Below, one piece after another: positions 25,211-37,500 of a stretch of DNA of 46,768 bases. The position numbers and the translations under genes are program-made. The stretch is from contig JBAXPV010000029.1 in the NCBI GenBank assembly GCA_037132075.1, forward strand, positions 1-46,768. The letters are read 5' to 3'. Source of the stretch: JBAXPV01 sp037132075 (GTDB taxonomy: Bacteria; Bacteroidota; Bacteroidia; Bacteroidales; CAIXZF01). Below the pieces are notes generated by a model, which was not told where the DNA came from, searched no databases, and saw only the letters and a program-made list of their open reading frames with translations. How positions within the stretch are numbered: position 1 is the stretch's first letter; every line of letters starts with the position of its first letter.

Positions 25211-25852
25211 TCAGGGAATATGCATATACTTATGACTCTGTAAGGAAATTCTCCAGTGAGGATTTGCCAGAATGAAGTCAATTATTTTAGGCATCATCAC
25301 GTCCCTCCTACTCCATTCTGGCTGCAAAAACAGCTGACAAGAAGGCAATATGTGGCTTGACATTTCTTCGGCCCAGAAGAAGTCATTTTCTTCGAAAACG
25401 ATTACTTTTAATTCATTCGCCCTGGAATAAATGCCAGGTAAGGGAGGCGCTTTTGTCTTTGGAGACAAGCAGATCCAGTCCCATTCTCCGCTCAGTTCTT
25501 CGGACCCGGAAGTTTCGAGAAAGATCCGGAAACCATGCTTGTGCAAGAGGTCGGTGAGTGGCGCCATATTGTAATTCAGCGGCTCTCCCCCGGTGATGAC
25601 GATTGCTCTGGATTTATGCTTCAATGCGAGTGCCAGGATATCGCTGATGGAGGTCGCAGGATGCAGGTCAGGGTTCCAGGACTCACGGGTATCACACCAC
25701 CAGCATCCCACATCGCAGCCACCGATCCTGATAAAAAAGGCAGCAGTCCCGGTGTGAAATCCTTCACCCTGAAGCGTATAAAAGCTCTCCATCAGGGGAA
25801 GCATTTTTCCTTCTTTTACCAGTTCAGGAATTGAATTTTGAATATCTGACAT
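25211..25852 (-). CDS. queE: 7-carboxy-7-deazaguanine synthase (radical SAM)
   Basis: 213 residues. QueE converts 6-carboxy-tetrahydropterin to 7-carboxy-7-deazaguanine on the way to queuosine. The N-terminus has SFYTLQGEGFHTGTAAFFIR. The iron-sulfur ligands are in GCDVGCWWCDTRESW (C-x3-C-x2-C), and ITGGEPL is the SAM-binding GGEP motif. LETSGSEE, CLSPKTKA and a final LQSHKYMHIP complete the family. Other que genes are not in this window. It starts 5 bp after folD, and the PorE-like gene starts 10 bp after its stop. Confidence 0.95.
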   Translation of the reverse strand: MSDIQNSIPELVKEGKMLPLMESFYTLQGEGFHTGTAAFFIRIGGCDVGCWWCDTRESWNPDLHPATSISDILALALKHKSRAIVITGGEPLNYNMAPLTDLLHKHGFRIFLETSGSEELSGEWDWICLSPKTKAPPLPGIYSRANELKVIVFEENDFFWAEEMSSHILPSCQLFLQPEWSRRDVMMPKIIDFILANPHWRISLQSHKYMHIP

Positions 25853-25857
25853 TCCTT

Positions 25858-26760
25858 TTAAACTCCAGTTTCTTTGTAAATCTCATGTTCTGCAGCACTG
25901 AGCGTATTGAGCAGCAGCGACACTATGGTCATTGGCCCGACACCTCCGGGTACAGGGCTGATCCAGCTACATTTGGCAGCTACCTGGTCGTAGTCAACAT
26001 CGCCAACGATGACATAACCTTTGGGGTTGTCGTCAGAGGGAATGCGGTGAATTCCGACGTCGATGACTACGGCTCCTTTTTTCACCATATCAGCTTTGAC
26101 GAAAAGTGGACTTCCGATAGCGGCAATCAGGATATCGGCCGATCGCATAATTTCCGTAAGATTTTCTGTTTGACTGTGACAAAGGGTGACAGTCGCATTT
26201 CCAGGGTATCCCTTTCTGCTCATGAGTAAACTAACCGGAGTTCCAACGATCTGGCTTCTGCCAAGCACAACACAATGCTTCCCGGATGTTTCAATTTTGT
26301 AATGTTCAATCAGTTTCACAATTCCCATTGGTGTAGCAGGAAGATAACCAGGTAGTCCCTGGACCATTCTTCCCACGTTGACGGCATGAAACCCGTCGAC
26401 ATCTTTTGAGGGTTTAATCTGATCCAGGACCCGTTCCACTGCAATGTGTTTTGGAAGCGGTAACTGGACAATAAATCCATCAACTTCAGGATCATCATTT
26501 AAGAAATTAACGGCTTCTAAGAGCTTAGTTTCAGAAGTATTTTCAGGAAAACGATACACTGAAGAAAGGAATCCTACTTCCTGGCAGGACTTTTCTTTAC
26601 TTTTCACATAGGTCTCACTGGCAGGGTCGTTTCCGACTAGGATTGCTGCAAGATGCGGTGGTTCAATTCCCGCATCGATCATTGCCTTCACTTTTGTGGC
26701 GATTTGTGACTTTATCGCAGTGGCAACGAGTTTCCCATCGATGATTTTAAATTCTGCCAT
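25858..26760 (-). CDS. folD: Bifunctional methylene-tetrahydrofolate dehydrogenase / cyclohydrolase
   Basis: 300 residues from the ATG at 26760 (MAEFKIIDGKLVATAI); a TTG six bases earlier is in frame but less likely. FolD interconverts 5,10-methylene-, methenyl- and 10-formyl-THF. Visible motifs: ILVGNDPASETYVKSKEKSC (catalytic lysine in YVKSK), FIVQLPLPKH, KDVDGFH, CVVLGRSQIVGTPVSLL, and PGGVGPMTIVSLL at the end. Located 13 bp after ffh and 5 bp before queE. Confidence 0.97.
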   Translation of the reverse strand: MAEFKIIDGKLVATAIKSQIATKVKAMIDAGIEPPHLAAILVGNDPASETYVKSKEKSCQEVGFLSSVYRFPENTSETKLLEAVNFLNDDPEVDGFIVQLPLPKHIAVERVLDQIKPSKDVDGFHAVNVGRMVQGLPGYLPATPMGIVKLIEHYKIETSGKHCVVLGRSQIVGTPVSLLMSRKGYPGNATVTLCHSQTENLTEIMRSADILIAAIGSPLFVKADMVKKGAVVIDVGIHRIPSDDNPKGYVIVGDVDYDQVAAKCSWISPVPGGVGPMTIVSLLLNTLSAAEHEIYKETGV

Positions 26761-26773
26761 TTTCAATTAAAAT

Positions 26774-28117
26774 TTATGCCCTGCCGGGTGTTTTCATATT
26801 TTTAACCATGTTCATCATCTGACGGCCACCCCCGCCAGTCATCATCTTCATCATTTTCCGGGTGTCTTCAAACTGTTTGATGAGCCTGTTAACTTCCTGA
26901 ACGGTAGTGCCGCTGCCAGAAGCAATTCTTTTGCGTCTACTTCCGTTGAGAATTAAAGGATTTGACCGTTCAGTAGGTGTCATGGAATGAATAATGGCCT
27001 CGATTTCTTTAAATGCGTCGTCGTCCATGTCAACATCTTTCATCATCTTACCCATTCCAGGAATCATACCCATCAGGTCTTTCACATTCCCCATTTTTTT
27101 TATCTGCTGAATCTGGGCGAGAAAGTCGCTAAAATCAAATTGATTTTTGGCAATTTTTCTTTGCAGTTTTTGAGCTTCTTCGGCATTGAATTGTTCCTGA
27201 GCTTTTTCAACAAGGGAGACAATATCACCCATTCCGAGGATCCTGTCCGCCATACGTTGCGGATGGAAAACATCAATTGCATCAGGTTTTTCCCCGACCC
27301 CTACAAACTTGATAGGCCGATCAACAACAGCCCTGATGGTTAAGGCTGCACCACCACGGGTATCACCGTCGAGTTTTGTGAGTACCACGCCATCGTAATT
27401 CAGTCGATCAAAAAATGTTTTTGCAGTATTCACTGCATCCTGTCCCGTCATGGCGTCAACAACAAACAAGGTTTCCGATGGGTTAATCTCACTTTTTATC
27501 GTTGAGATTTCTTTCATCATCTGTTCATCGATAGCCAGACGACCGGCTGTATCAATAATCACAGTATTATAGCCATTTTCCCTGGCATGCGTGATCCCTT
27601 TTTTGGCAATTTTTACCGGGTCAAGATTTCCTTCTTCAGAATATACATCGATTTCGATCTGCTGGCCAAGCACTTTCAACTGGTCGATAGCAGCAGGACG
27701 GTATACATCGCAAGCCACGAGCAGCACACGCTTCATTCTCTTTGTCGTCAGGAAACGAGCCAGCTTTGCAGAGAAAGTCGTTTTTCCGGAACCTTGTAAG
27801 CCCGCGATCAGGATGACTGCCGGATTCCCTTTCAGGTTAATATCCTGGGCAGTGACTCCCATCAGCTCTGTTAGCTCGTCATGAACCAATTTTACCATCA
27901 GCTGGCCTGGAGATACTGAAGTCAGTACGTTTTGGCCTAAGGCTTTCACCTTGACGTCGTCAGTAAATTGCTTGGCAATTTTATAACTGACGTCAGCGTC
28001 CAGCAATGCTTTTCTAACATCTTTCAGGGTTTCGGCCACGTTGATCTCCGTGATGTACCCCTGACCTTTAAGGACTTTAAAAGCCCTATCCAGTTTTTCA
28101 CTTAAATTTTCGAACAT
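26774..28117 (-). CDS. ffh: Signal recognition particle protein Ffh
   Basis: 447 residues from the ATG at 28117 (MFENLSEKLDRAFKVLKGQG), the true family start; the open frame runs 56 residues further upstream but that part crosses the likely promoter. NG GTPase domain: GLQGSGKTTFSAKLA, DVYRPAAIDQLK, DTAGRLAIDEQ, LTKLDGDTRGGAAL. Methionine-rich M domain at about 310-447 (MGMIPGMGKMMKDVDMDDD, MTPTERSNP, RRKRIASGSGTTVQEVN, MMKMMTGGGGRQMMNMV) binds 4.5S RNA and signal peptides. It delivers nascent membrane and secreted proteins to FtsY. First gene of the ffh-folD-queE-porE-like-rhodanese-kdsA run. Confidence 0.97.
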   Translation of the reverse strand: MFENLSEKLDRAFKVLKGQGYITEINVAETLKDVRKALLDADVSYKIAKQFTDDVKVKALGQNVLTSVSPGQLMVKLVHDELTELMGVTAQDINLKGNPAVILIAGLQGSGKTTFSAKLARFLTTKRMKRVLLVACDVYRPAAIDQLKVLGQQIEIDVYSEEGNLDPVKIAKKGITHARENGYNTVIIDTAGRLAIDEQMMKEISTIKSEINPSETLFVVDAMTGQDAVNTAKTFFDRLNYDGVVLTKLDGDTRGGAALTIRAVVDRPIKFVGVGEKPDAIDVFHPQRMADRILGMGDIVSLVEKAQEQFNAEEAQKLQRKIAKNQFDFSDFLAQIQQIKKMGNVKDLMGMIPGMGKMMKDVDMDDDAFKEIEAIIHSMTPTERSNPLILNGSRRKRIASGSGTTVQEVNRLIKQFEDTRKMMKMMTGGGGRQMMNMVKNMKTPGRA

Positions 28118-28134
28118 ATAAATCGTTTTCGGGG

Positions 28135-28142
28135 CAAAAGTA
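28135..28142 (-). promoter_or_regulatory. Candidate -7 element (TACTTTTG) for the ffh-kdsA run
   Basis: Minus-strand TACTTTTG fits TAnnTTTG, 17 bases upstream of the ffh ATG. A weak CTG lies about 20 bases further out where -33 TTG would be expected. Confidence 0.5.
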
Positions 28143-28368
28143 CAAATTTCCGGAGGAATTCTCAGAAGAATAGCAAGGAGTGCTTCTAAAGCTAAAAGAA
28201 AATGTCTGGAACAATAAATGACAAAATTCATATATTTATCATGCAATTTCATCATGTGTGAATCTTCAAATGCCTTTGTTATCAAGGGAATAAAGAGATA
28301 TAAACTGAATTTGTGTTAAATTTTTGATAATTTTATTTAAAAACATAGGGTAAAATAGAAATCTTGTT

Positions 28369-28376
28369 TATTTTTG
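28369..28376 (+). promoter_or_regulatory. Weak -7 candidate (TATTTTTG) for the giant secreted protein
   Basis: The only exact TAnnTTTG match found reading toward the gene in this spacer. It is 182 bases before the ATG and lacks a -33 partner. Low confidence. Confidence 0.25.
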
Positions 28377-28558
28377 TTTAGATGCATAGGATCAAAGCAT
28401 GAATACCAAAACCATTGATTCTGTGAGATTTACACAGTTGACTCTGTCTAAGAGTATCAGCTGTGCAGGATTTTTAGTTTATTAGGAAGCGGAATGCCGC
28501 ACTATTTGACCTATATTTAACGTATTGAAATATAATTAAGTAAAATAAAATAACCAAC

Positions 28559-31500
28559 ATGAAAACAACAATTACAAAAGTCACTGCAGTACTTCTTGCT
28601 ATCTTTCTTTCATCGGTAGTAGCTTTTTCGCAGACGATTGTGACAACTGTCCCTTCCATCGCTAAATGTTCCGGGCAAACGGGCCTGGTTAGTTTTGACA
28701 TTAAGGTTCAGAATTTCACTTATATTGGCTCCTTGTCATTGAAGCTGAAGTTCAATCCGGCGAACATGCTTTACACCGGATATACTGTAAATCCACTGAT
28801 TTCAAGCGGATTTATCCTCAATGGACAAAACACCGGAGCCAATGCAGGAACTGTTAAACTGGCCTGGTATACCCTTGATTCAGTTTCTATTCCGAACAAT
28901 GCGACAATGATCACCTTGAAATTCAATTACCTGGGTGGTAATGCCAGCCTGGCTTTTGACACAGCTGTCGACGGTGATTGTATGTATAGTGACTGGACAG
29001 GAAGTTTTGTACTCCCGGCCCAGTGGATAAACGGGGGTATCAGCGTGACCAGTGCACCTGTTCTGACTACCAATCCTGCGAACCTCGCAATTGCATCCGG
29101 AGCCAATGCCGTTTTCAATGTAGCGACTTCTGCCACAGCTAGCTATCAGTGGCAGACAGGTACAAGCGCAACAGGGCCATGGACAACTTTAATTGATAAT
29201 GCTACGTTTTCTGGGTCAACCACAAATCAACTTACCATAACTTCTGCAGGCACTGGCTTATCAGGAAGTTTTTATATGTGCTCAGTCACAGAATCAGTCT
29301 GTAACCTGAGCACAAATTCAACGGCTGCATCACTCATGGTTACGGCTGCCTGCACTGATCCTCTGGTATTCAACACCAGCGGAGGTGGCACTTATTGCCC
29401 GGCAGGAGCAGGACTTTCTGTAGACCTGAGTAATTCTGAAGTCGGTGTAAACTACGAACTATTTCATAATGGAAGCGGCAGCGGGACTATCATCGCCGGT
29501 ACAGGAAGCCCTATTTCTTTTACTGGAATCTCGACAGTAGGTAGTTATACAATTAAAGCCACATCCTCACTGGGGACTTGTAACAGCATGCAAAACGGAC
29601 TCGCTACTGTTCTGGCAGCTACAGCCTTGGGTATGACGCAAAACCCACTCAATTCGACCATTACCTCAGGTCATAATGCTTTCTTTACAGTAACAGGAAA
29701 TTATCCTGAATCTGCCTTAAGCTTTCAGTGGCAAATCAGCACCGATGGTGGTTTAAACTTTACAAACCTCAGCAATGGCACTTCATACGCCGGGGTAAGT
29801 TCTTCAGCACTTTCTGTCTGGAATGCTCCTGTTTCTCTGAACAATGCACATTTTCGTTGTATTTTGCATGAAGCCGGATGTAACCAGACGCTGAACAGCA
29901 GTGCAGGAACACTCACAGTGAATGTCCCGCCAACAATCAATACCTATTTACCGGTATTAAGCGGGCTTGTTTCAGGGAATACAGTATCTGTCCCTGTTAC
30001 TTACGACCATATGCTGAATGTGAGCGCAATGTCTCTTTCATTTCTTTTTAACAACAGTGTACTGACCTACCAGGGTATCAGTGGCGTTAACAGCGCGCTT
30101 TCTCCTGACAGTTATGTTGTGAATGACGTGAGCGGCAATCTGAAATTCAGCTGGTTTAGCGTGACTCCTATCTCCCTGACCGATGGCACTTTATTTAATA
30201 TCAATTTTACTTTTAACGGTGGTACTGCTTCCTTGACCTGGGACGAAAGCCAGGCAGGTGATTGTCAGTATACCGACGGAAACTTAAATATCCTGCCTGC
30301 TGTTTTCCACAATGGTTCTGTGGAAGGCTGTACTTTACCAACTGCTTTTGCTGTTGGTGGCGGGGGGATTAATTGTCCGGGCGTTGATGGCCAAAATATA
30401 AGCCTGAGTGGTTCCCAAATTGGAGTTACTTATGAACTATACCATGATGGATCTGCAAGCGGGTTTACGGAAGCCGGTACAGGAAGTGCCATACAGTTTG
30501 TCAATTTTACCGCGGGCACCTATTCCATTCTGGCTAGCGAGGGTCTTTGTTCAACACTACAATCAGGAAATGCCATTATCACAGAATCTCCTGTTCTTCT
30601 TTTTACGACACAACCAGCTGATGCAAACATTGCGGAAGGGGGAAATGCTTCTTACAGCGTTGATTTAACTTCAATTTCCAATGAAATAACTTACCAATGG
30701 AAAGTCAGTACCGATGGAGGTAATATTTATACGAATCTTACAAATGGTGGTAATTATAGCGGAGTAAGCAATTCAACACTTTCAATTACAAACATCCCTT
30801 ATGCATTCAATGATTATCGTTTTGTTTGTGTGGTCAATGAACAAGGGGGGTGTAACCAGTCATTAACTTCATTATTTGCTGCACTAAGCGTAACGCAAAC
30901 TTCAACAATTAATACCTACCTGCCTCATTTGACCGCCTTAGTTCCAGGCAGCACTGTTTCTATTCCTGTTACTGCTGACAATTTAAATAATGTAGGTGCA
31001 ATTTCACTTACGTTTTTATATGATAACACGGTATTGTCCTACCAGGGAACTACCAATTTGCTTCCAGCACTTGCTGCAGGCTCACCTCTTTTTAACAATA
31101 CTACTGGAAAAATTAAGTTCAGCTGGTATGGACTTGATTTGGTTAGCTTAAGCAGCGGGACTTTATTTACTGTTGACTTTGTTTACAATGGCGGAACTTC
31201 AAGCCTAAACTGGAATACAAGTGTCGGTGGTGATTGTGAATATGCTGATACCGATGGCAATAACCTTCTTGCTGATTATCACAACGGTTCTGTTTCTGGC
31301 TGTGCGCTTCCAATTGTATTTACAGCTTCAGGTGGTGGCGTTTACTGTGCTGCTGGCGTTCCTGTTGGTGTTGACCTCAGCAGTTCTGAAGCGGGTGTCA
31401 CTTACACTTTATTTGTTGACGGGATCACTACCGATATAACAATACCTGGCACCGGAAGTGGGATTTCCTTTACTGGTATTACTTCACTTGGCACCTATTC

Positions 31501-34500
31501 TGTTCAAGCCAAAGCTGACAATGGAGATTGTTTTACCTGGCAATCGGGAAGTGTAACGGTAAGCGCACCGCTTGCATTAAGTGTTACGCTTGATCCATCA
31601 AGTGTGAATATTCCATCTGGGGATAATGCCACATTCCTGGTTTCAACAAATTACGCTGCTGCTTCAGTAACCTATTACTGGGAAGTAAGCACCAATGGCG
31701 GTCTTACCTATACCATCATGAGCGATGATGCTAATTATTCAGGTGTTAACACTGCAACGCTGAATATTTTAAATGCCCCGTATTCATTCAACGGGAATAA
31801 ATACCGTTGTTTCGTTAGTGAAACAGCTTGTGGGTTGGTTGTTACTTCAGCTGGTGCTACCTTAACCGTAACCCAGGCATTGCCCATCAATACTTACTTG
31901 CCAACAATTACTGGTGTTACCCAGGGTACCACGATTTCAATTCCTGTCACTGCTGAGAATATCAGTAATGTGGGAGCCGTTTCACTTTCTTTCATCTATG
32001 ATCCTAGCGTTCTTACTTACGTGGGTTACTCCGGTCTTAATGCTGACCTGGCACTTGGCATTTTCTCTTTGAATGATATCAGTGGCAAAATAAAATTTGG
32101 TTGGTTCAACACAACACCACTTAATATTTCCAGTGGAACTTTATTTAACATTGACTTCACTTACAATGGAGGCACCTCATTACTTACCTGGAATGTTGCT
32201 CAGCCAGGAGAATGTCAATATGCTGATTTTGACGGAAATACCGTAAACGCCAATTATTTCGATGGTTCTGTTACCGGCTGTTCTTTACCTGCAGTTTATA
32301 ACGTATCCGGTGGCGGTGTTCATTGCGCCGGTGCTGTAGGAAATGTCGTTTACATAGACCAAACTGAATTAAGTACTACCTACTCTGTTTTACTCAATGG
32401 TGTTGCCACAGGCGTAAGCTTTGCCGGCAACGGATCAAGCCAAAGTCAAACCTTCGATGGTGCAGGAGTTTATACTATTTCAGCAACAAATAGCTGTGGT
32501 TCGAAACTGATGGCAGGAAGTGCTACGATTAGCATCCAGCCATTACCCCTTACCTTTAATGTTAGCGGTGGCGGCACATTCTGTTCCGGTGGTGACGGCA
32601 TCAACGTTGGCCTTGACGGGTCAGAAGCTGGTTTGGTGTATACTTTAAAACATAACAACCTCAATACTCTAAATACGGTTACTGGTAACGGTTCTGCGCT
32701 GAATTTCGGATTACAGACTGTTGCAGGCACCTATACCGTTACTGTCAGCTCTCCATGTGGAATATTTGACATGACCGGTAGTGCTGTTATTAACCTTTTC
32801 CCGACACCTTCCCTTTTCACAGTTACAGGTGGTGGTGCTTATTGTACAGGCAGCGCAGCACCCAGTGTAAGCTTAAGCGGATCTGAAGTTGGTGTTACCT
32901 ATACCTTATATCATAACGGGATTTCAACTGCTGTCACCAAAGCTGGCACAGGAAGCTCAGTGAGCTTTGGCAGCCAAACTGTTGCAGGCACATACACAAT
33001 TGTAGCAAGCAATACCTGCGGGACACTAAATATGACTGGTTCCGTATCTGTTACATTGAGCCCAGGCCCAATTTCCTTTATCGTTAATGGTGGTGGCGCT
33101 TATTGCACAGGTGGCATTGGCGTTGCTATCGGACTGACAGGATCAGAGTCTGCTGTGGTTTATACCTTAATATATAATGGTACTCCTACCAGCGCTACAG
33201 TAACTGGAACAGGCGCTTCTATCAGCTTTGGAATACATTCAGCTATTGGAACTTATACCGTAAGCGGCCATAACAGTTGTGGGACTACGGCAATGGCAGG
33301 TAGCGCCAGCGTTTCAATAAATGCCTTGCCTTTAGTCTATACGATGACCGGTGGTGGCAATTACATTGGTGGCGGTTCTGGCGTAAGTGTTGGCCTGAGT
33401 GGTTCACAAACCGGTGTCAATTACTTACTTTATGTTGATGGTTTATTCACAGGCCAGACTGTTGCCGGAACAGGTTCAACTATTTCTTTTGGAAATCAAA
33501 CAATAGCTGGTAATTACACTGCCAGTGCCACAAACATCTCAACTACCTGTAATTCAACTATGACAGGGAGTGCCCTGGTAAGCGTAACTCCAATTATTGT
33601 TACAAATCCTGCTGATACAGCAATCTTCACCGGTTACTCTGCGTCATTTACTGTAGTTTCTGTCGGTGGTACCACCTATCAGTGGCAAGTTAGTTTTGAT
33701 GGTGGCCTTACCTGGACCAACCTGACCAACAACGCACCATATTATAATGTAAATACGCCTAACCTTGATATCATTGGTGCATTGATCGGAATGAATACAT
33801 TTATGTACCAATGTGTTGTAAGTAGCGGAACTGCAAGCGTTACTTCATTACCTGCAACGCTAAACGTTATCCCTGCCCCGGTTCTGACCACAATTGCTCC
33901 TACCATGACAGCTACAGCAGGGACACTTATTTCTGTACCTATTGATGTGCTGAATTTTGGTGGAATCTCAGCTTTTAACCTGACCCTTAATTATACCCCT
34001 TCCGTAATGACTTACTCTGGAGTTGCCAATATGAATCCAGGTCTGTCAACAGGAGATCCTTCCTTGTTTATTTTCGAAAATGGGACAACGCCCGGAGAAT
34101 GGTTTATGGCATACAATTCTATGATTCCAGCCACTATCGGTAATGGAAAACTTCTTGACTTGAAATTTAATTACATCGGTGGCTATACCCCACTTGTCTG
34201 GAAACTTGTTCCCCACGAAAATGCAGAATATGCAGATCCACTGGGCAATGTTCTTCCTTCAATCTGGATCAACGGTTCTATTAATTCCATTGGTGGTACA
34301 GCAATCACAGTTCAACCTGACGATGCCACCGGATGCGAAGGCGGTTCTACAAGTTATAGCATCACAGCTCCCGGAGCAACCAATTATCAGTGGATCATGT
34401 CACCTGATTTTGGAATGAATTGGTTCGACCTGACCAACTCAGCACTTTATACAGGAGTTAATACAAACACCTTGATTGTCAATGGCATCTCTTCAACAAT

Positions 34501-37500
34501 GGTTGATTTCCTCTTTGCCTGTAAAGTTGACGTAGGGATGGCAACTGCAGCCGGCTCTGATCCAGCTTCTTTGTCAATCACACCATTTGTCACTGTCCCA
34601 GGAACGATTGTTGCTGCCCCGGGAACAACAATCTGCCCAGGCAATAATGTTACCTTCTCAGTAAGCGCAGCTTATAGCCTTACAGGAGCAACCTACCAAT
34701 GGTTCGTAAACAGCATTCCGGTTGCTACTACAGCTACTTTTTCAACGACCGCGCTTATGAACGGCGATGTTGTTAAAGCAGATGTTTATGTTGCCGGCAG
34801 CTGTGCATTCCTGAACATTCCTACACTCACCATGGTTGTTGACCCACATCCTGTTGTGACAACTGCTCCTGAAAATGCTACCGCTGTTGTTGGTGACGCA
34901 CCAGGCTTCAGTGTTGTTGCCACAGCCCCGGGAAACAGCCCGCTTAGCTACCAATGGCAAATCAGTACAAACAATGGTACCACCTGGACCAATCTTGCCA
35001 ATGGTCCTGACTATACCGGCGTGACCACAGCAAACATGCATATCACCTATGCTACGATGCCTATGAATGGCAATCTATTTCATTGTGTTGTAACAGAAGG
35101 CACCTGTGGAAACACCGTGACCAGCGATTACGGCAAACTCTTTATGTTCTATGGCCCGATCATCACCAAGCTTGCTGATCAGGTTGTCTGTGGCAATTCT
35201 CAAATGGTAGTTCCTGTAAAGGTTGACAATTTCATCGATGTTGCATCTATTTCATTAAAAATGAATTATGACGCAAACTTCCTTACCTATACCGGTTTTC
35301 AAAATGTCAATCCTGCCTTGGTAGCAGATCCTTTCTCATTATTTACCATTTCTGCTACAGCTACCCAAGTTTCATTCTTCGGTTTCTCACTGACCCCGGT
35401 TTCATTAACTAATAATGCAACCATGGTTGAACTTCTGTTCACACCAGTACCAGGAACGTCTTCACTAACTTGGGAAAGCAACACTTTTGGCAGCTGTATG
35501 TATACCGATATCAACGGGACTGTAATTCCTGATGAATATATCAATGCAACTTATACTATTAATCCATTACCTGCTATTTTCCAGGTTACCGGTGGTGGTA
35601 ATTATTGCGTTGGTGGCTCAGGCCAACCTGTCGGCCTGAGTGGCTCAGCAGTAGGATTTACTTATGAACTTTACAATAACAACTTCTCTACATTCCTTAC
35701 CCTTGCCGGTACAGGTGGTCCTTTGACTTTTGGAAATCAGTTTGCAGCAGGTGTTTACACCATTACTGCTACCAATAACTCAAGCGGATGTTCTCAGATC
35801 ATGGGCGGAAGTGCTGTTATCATCATCAACCCATTACCTGTAGTAACATTTAACGGAACGCTAGCCAGCCAGTGTTTGGGCGTAACTTCTTATGTATTAA
35901 CCGGAGGCACACCTTCAGGTGGAACCTACAGCGGACCTGGCGTTACAAACAATTTATTCTATCCTACAGTTGCAGGAATCGGAACCCATACGATTACCTA
36001 TTCCTACCAGGATCCGATCAATGGCTGTATCAACTCAGCAACAAAAACCATCACAGTTATCCATGGTCCATTGCCAAACACGGTTACAGGTGGTGGTGCA
36101 TTTTGCCAGGGTGGCATTGGTGTCACTGTTGGCCTGAATGGTTCAGAGATTGGAATGTTATACCAGACACAAATCAATGGTATTGTTAACGGTCCTCCTG
36201 TTGGAGGAACCGGGCTTGCTATTACTTTTGGATTACAGACAATTCCAGGCGTATATACCATTTTAGGTACTGATCCCAATACCCTTTGCACTTTAGTGAT
36301 GCCAAACAGTGTCACTGTTGAATATGCTCCTTTACCAAATGCATTTACTGTAACAGGTGGTGGTGCTTATTGTGTTGATGGCAATGGAGTCGCTGTTGGC
36401 CTGAGTGGATCTGCTGTTGGAACCAATTACCAACTGGAATACAATGGCTTTGCAATCGGAACTCCTGTTGCAGGCACTGGTTCTGCCATTAGTTTCGGTC
36501 TGCACTTAATGAGCGGTTTTTATACTGTTGTCGCAACCAATAGCTTTGGCTGTATCAATACGATGACTGGTAATGTCACAATTACTATTAACCAACCTCC
36601 TACTGTAAGTTTTGCAAGTTACCTACAGGCTCAGTGTATTACCAACACTACTTATGCTATTATCGGTGGTTTCCCACTTGGAGGCACTTATAGCGGCAAT
36701 GGCATCACTGGCAATAATTTCAATGCTTCAGTTGCCGGCCTTGGTGCTCATTTGATTACCTATACCTATACCAGCCCAGCTACAGGATGTACCAATACTG
36801 CGACCAACTGGATTGCTGTAAATGCAAACCCAACAGTGACCTGGAACACCAGCTTAGCTCATGTTTGTCCTGACAATACCAATTACCTGCTTAGTGGCGG
36901 ACTTCCTGCCGGAGGTGTTTACAGTGGACCAGGTGTTGTTGGAAATGTATTCAATGCCAGTTTACTCGGTGCAGGAAGCTATACACTCTCCTATACCTTT
37001 ACAGACCAGGCTACAGGTTGTTTTGCCACTGCTACCCAAACTATGGTTGTTGATCCATTACCTATCGTTACCTGGAACGGATCTCTTACTGCCCTTTGCG
37101 AGGATGCTGCCGCAGTAACCTTAATTGGAGGGATCCCAGCAGGTGGTACTTATAGTGGTCCTGGAGTTGCCGGGAATACTTTTAACCCTGCTTTGGTTGG
37201 GCCAGGTACTTATACCTTAAAATACACCTACACCAACCCAGCTACATCTTGTACCAATTTTGTGACAAATATCATGGTTGTAAACCCATTACCTGTTGTT
37301 GCTTTCAGTGGCAAACTGGAAACACAGTGTAGTAATTCAACAGCAATGTTAATGCTTACCGGCTTCCCGGCTGGTGGAACTTACAGTGGCAGCGGCGTAA
37401 CTGGAAATATCTTTAATGCCAGCGTTGCAGGATTAGGAACCTTTGTCATTACCTATACTTATACCAATCCTGCGACAGGATGTACAAACTATGCCACAAA

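Larger units (their letters stand above)
28118..28558. other. 440-bp divergent intergenic region between ffh and the giant gene
   Basis: No gene is supported. It holds the candidate ffh promoter and, toward the giant gene, an AT-rich stretch from 28315 with one TATTTTTG (28369-28376). That leaves a long untranslated leader of about 180 bases if it is used. No riboswitch-like fold was recognised. Confidence 0.5.

Noticed and set aside
25201..25281. N-terminal extension of the PorE-like protein
   Set aside because: It overlaps the end of queE and would hide the clear signal peptide that starts at 25200.
28118..28285. N-terminal extension of Ffh by 56 residues
   Set aside because: The family starts at MFENLSEKL (28117), and the extra part covers a candidate promoter.
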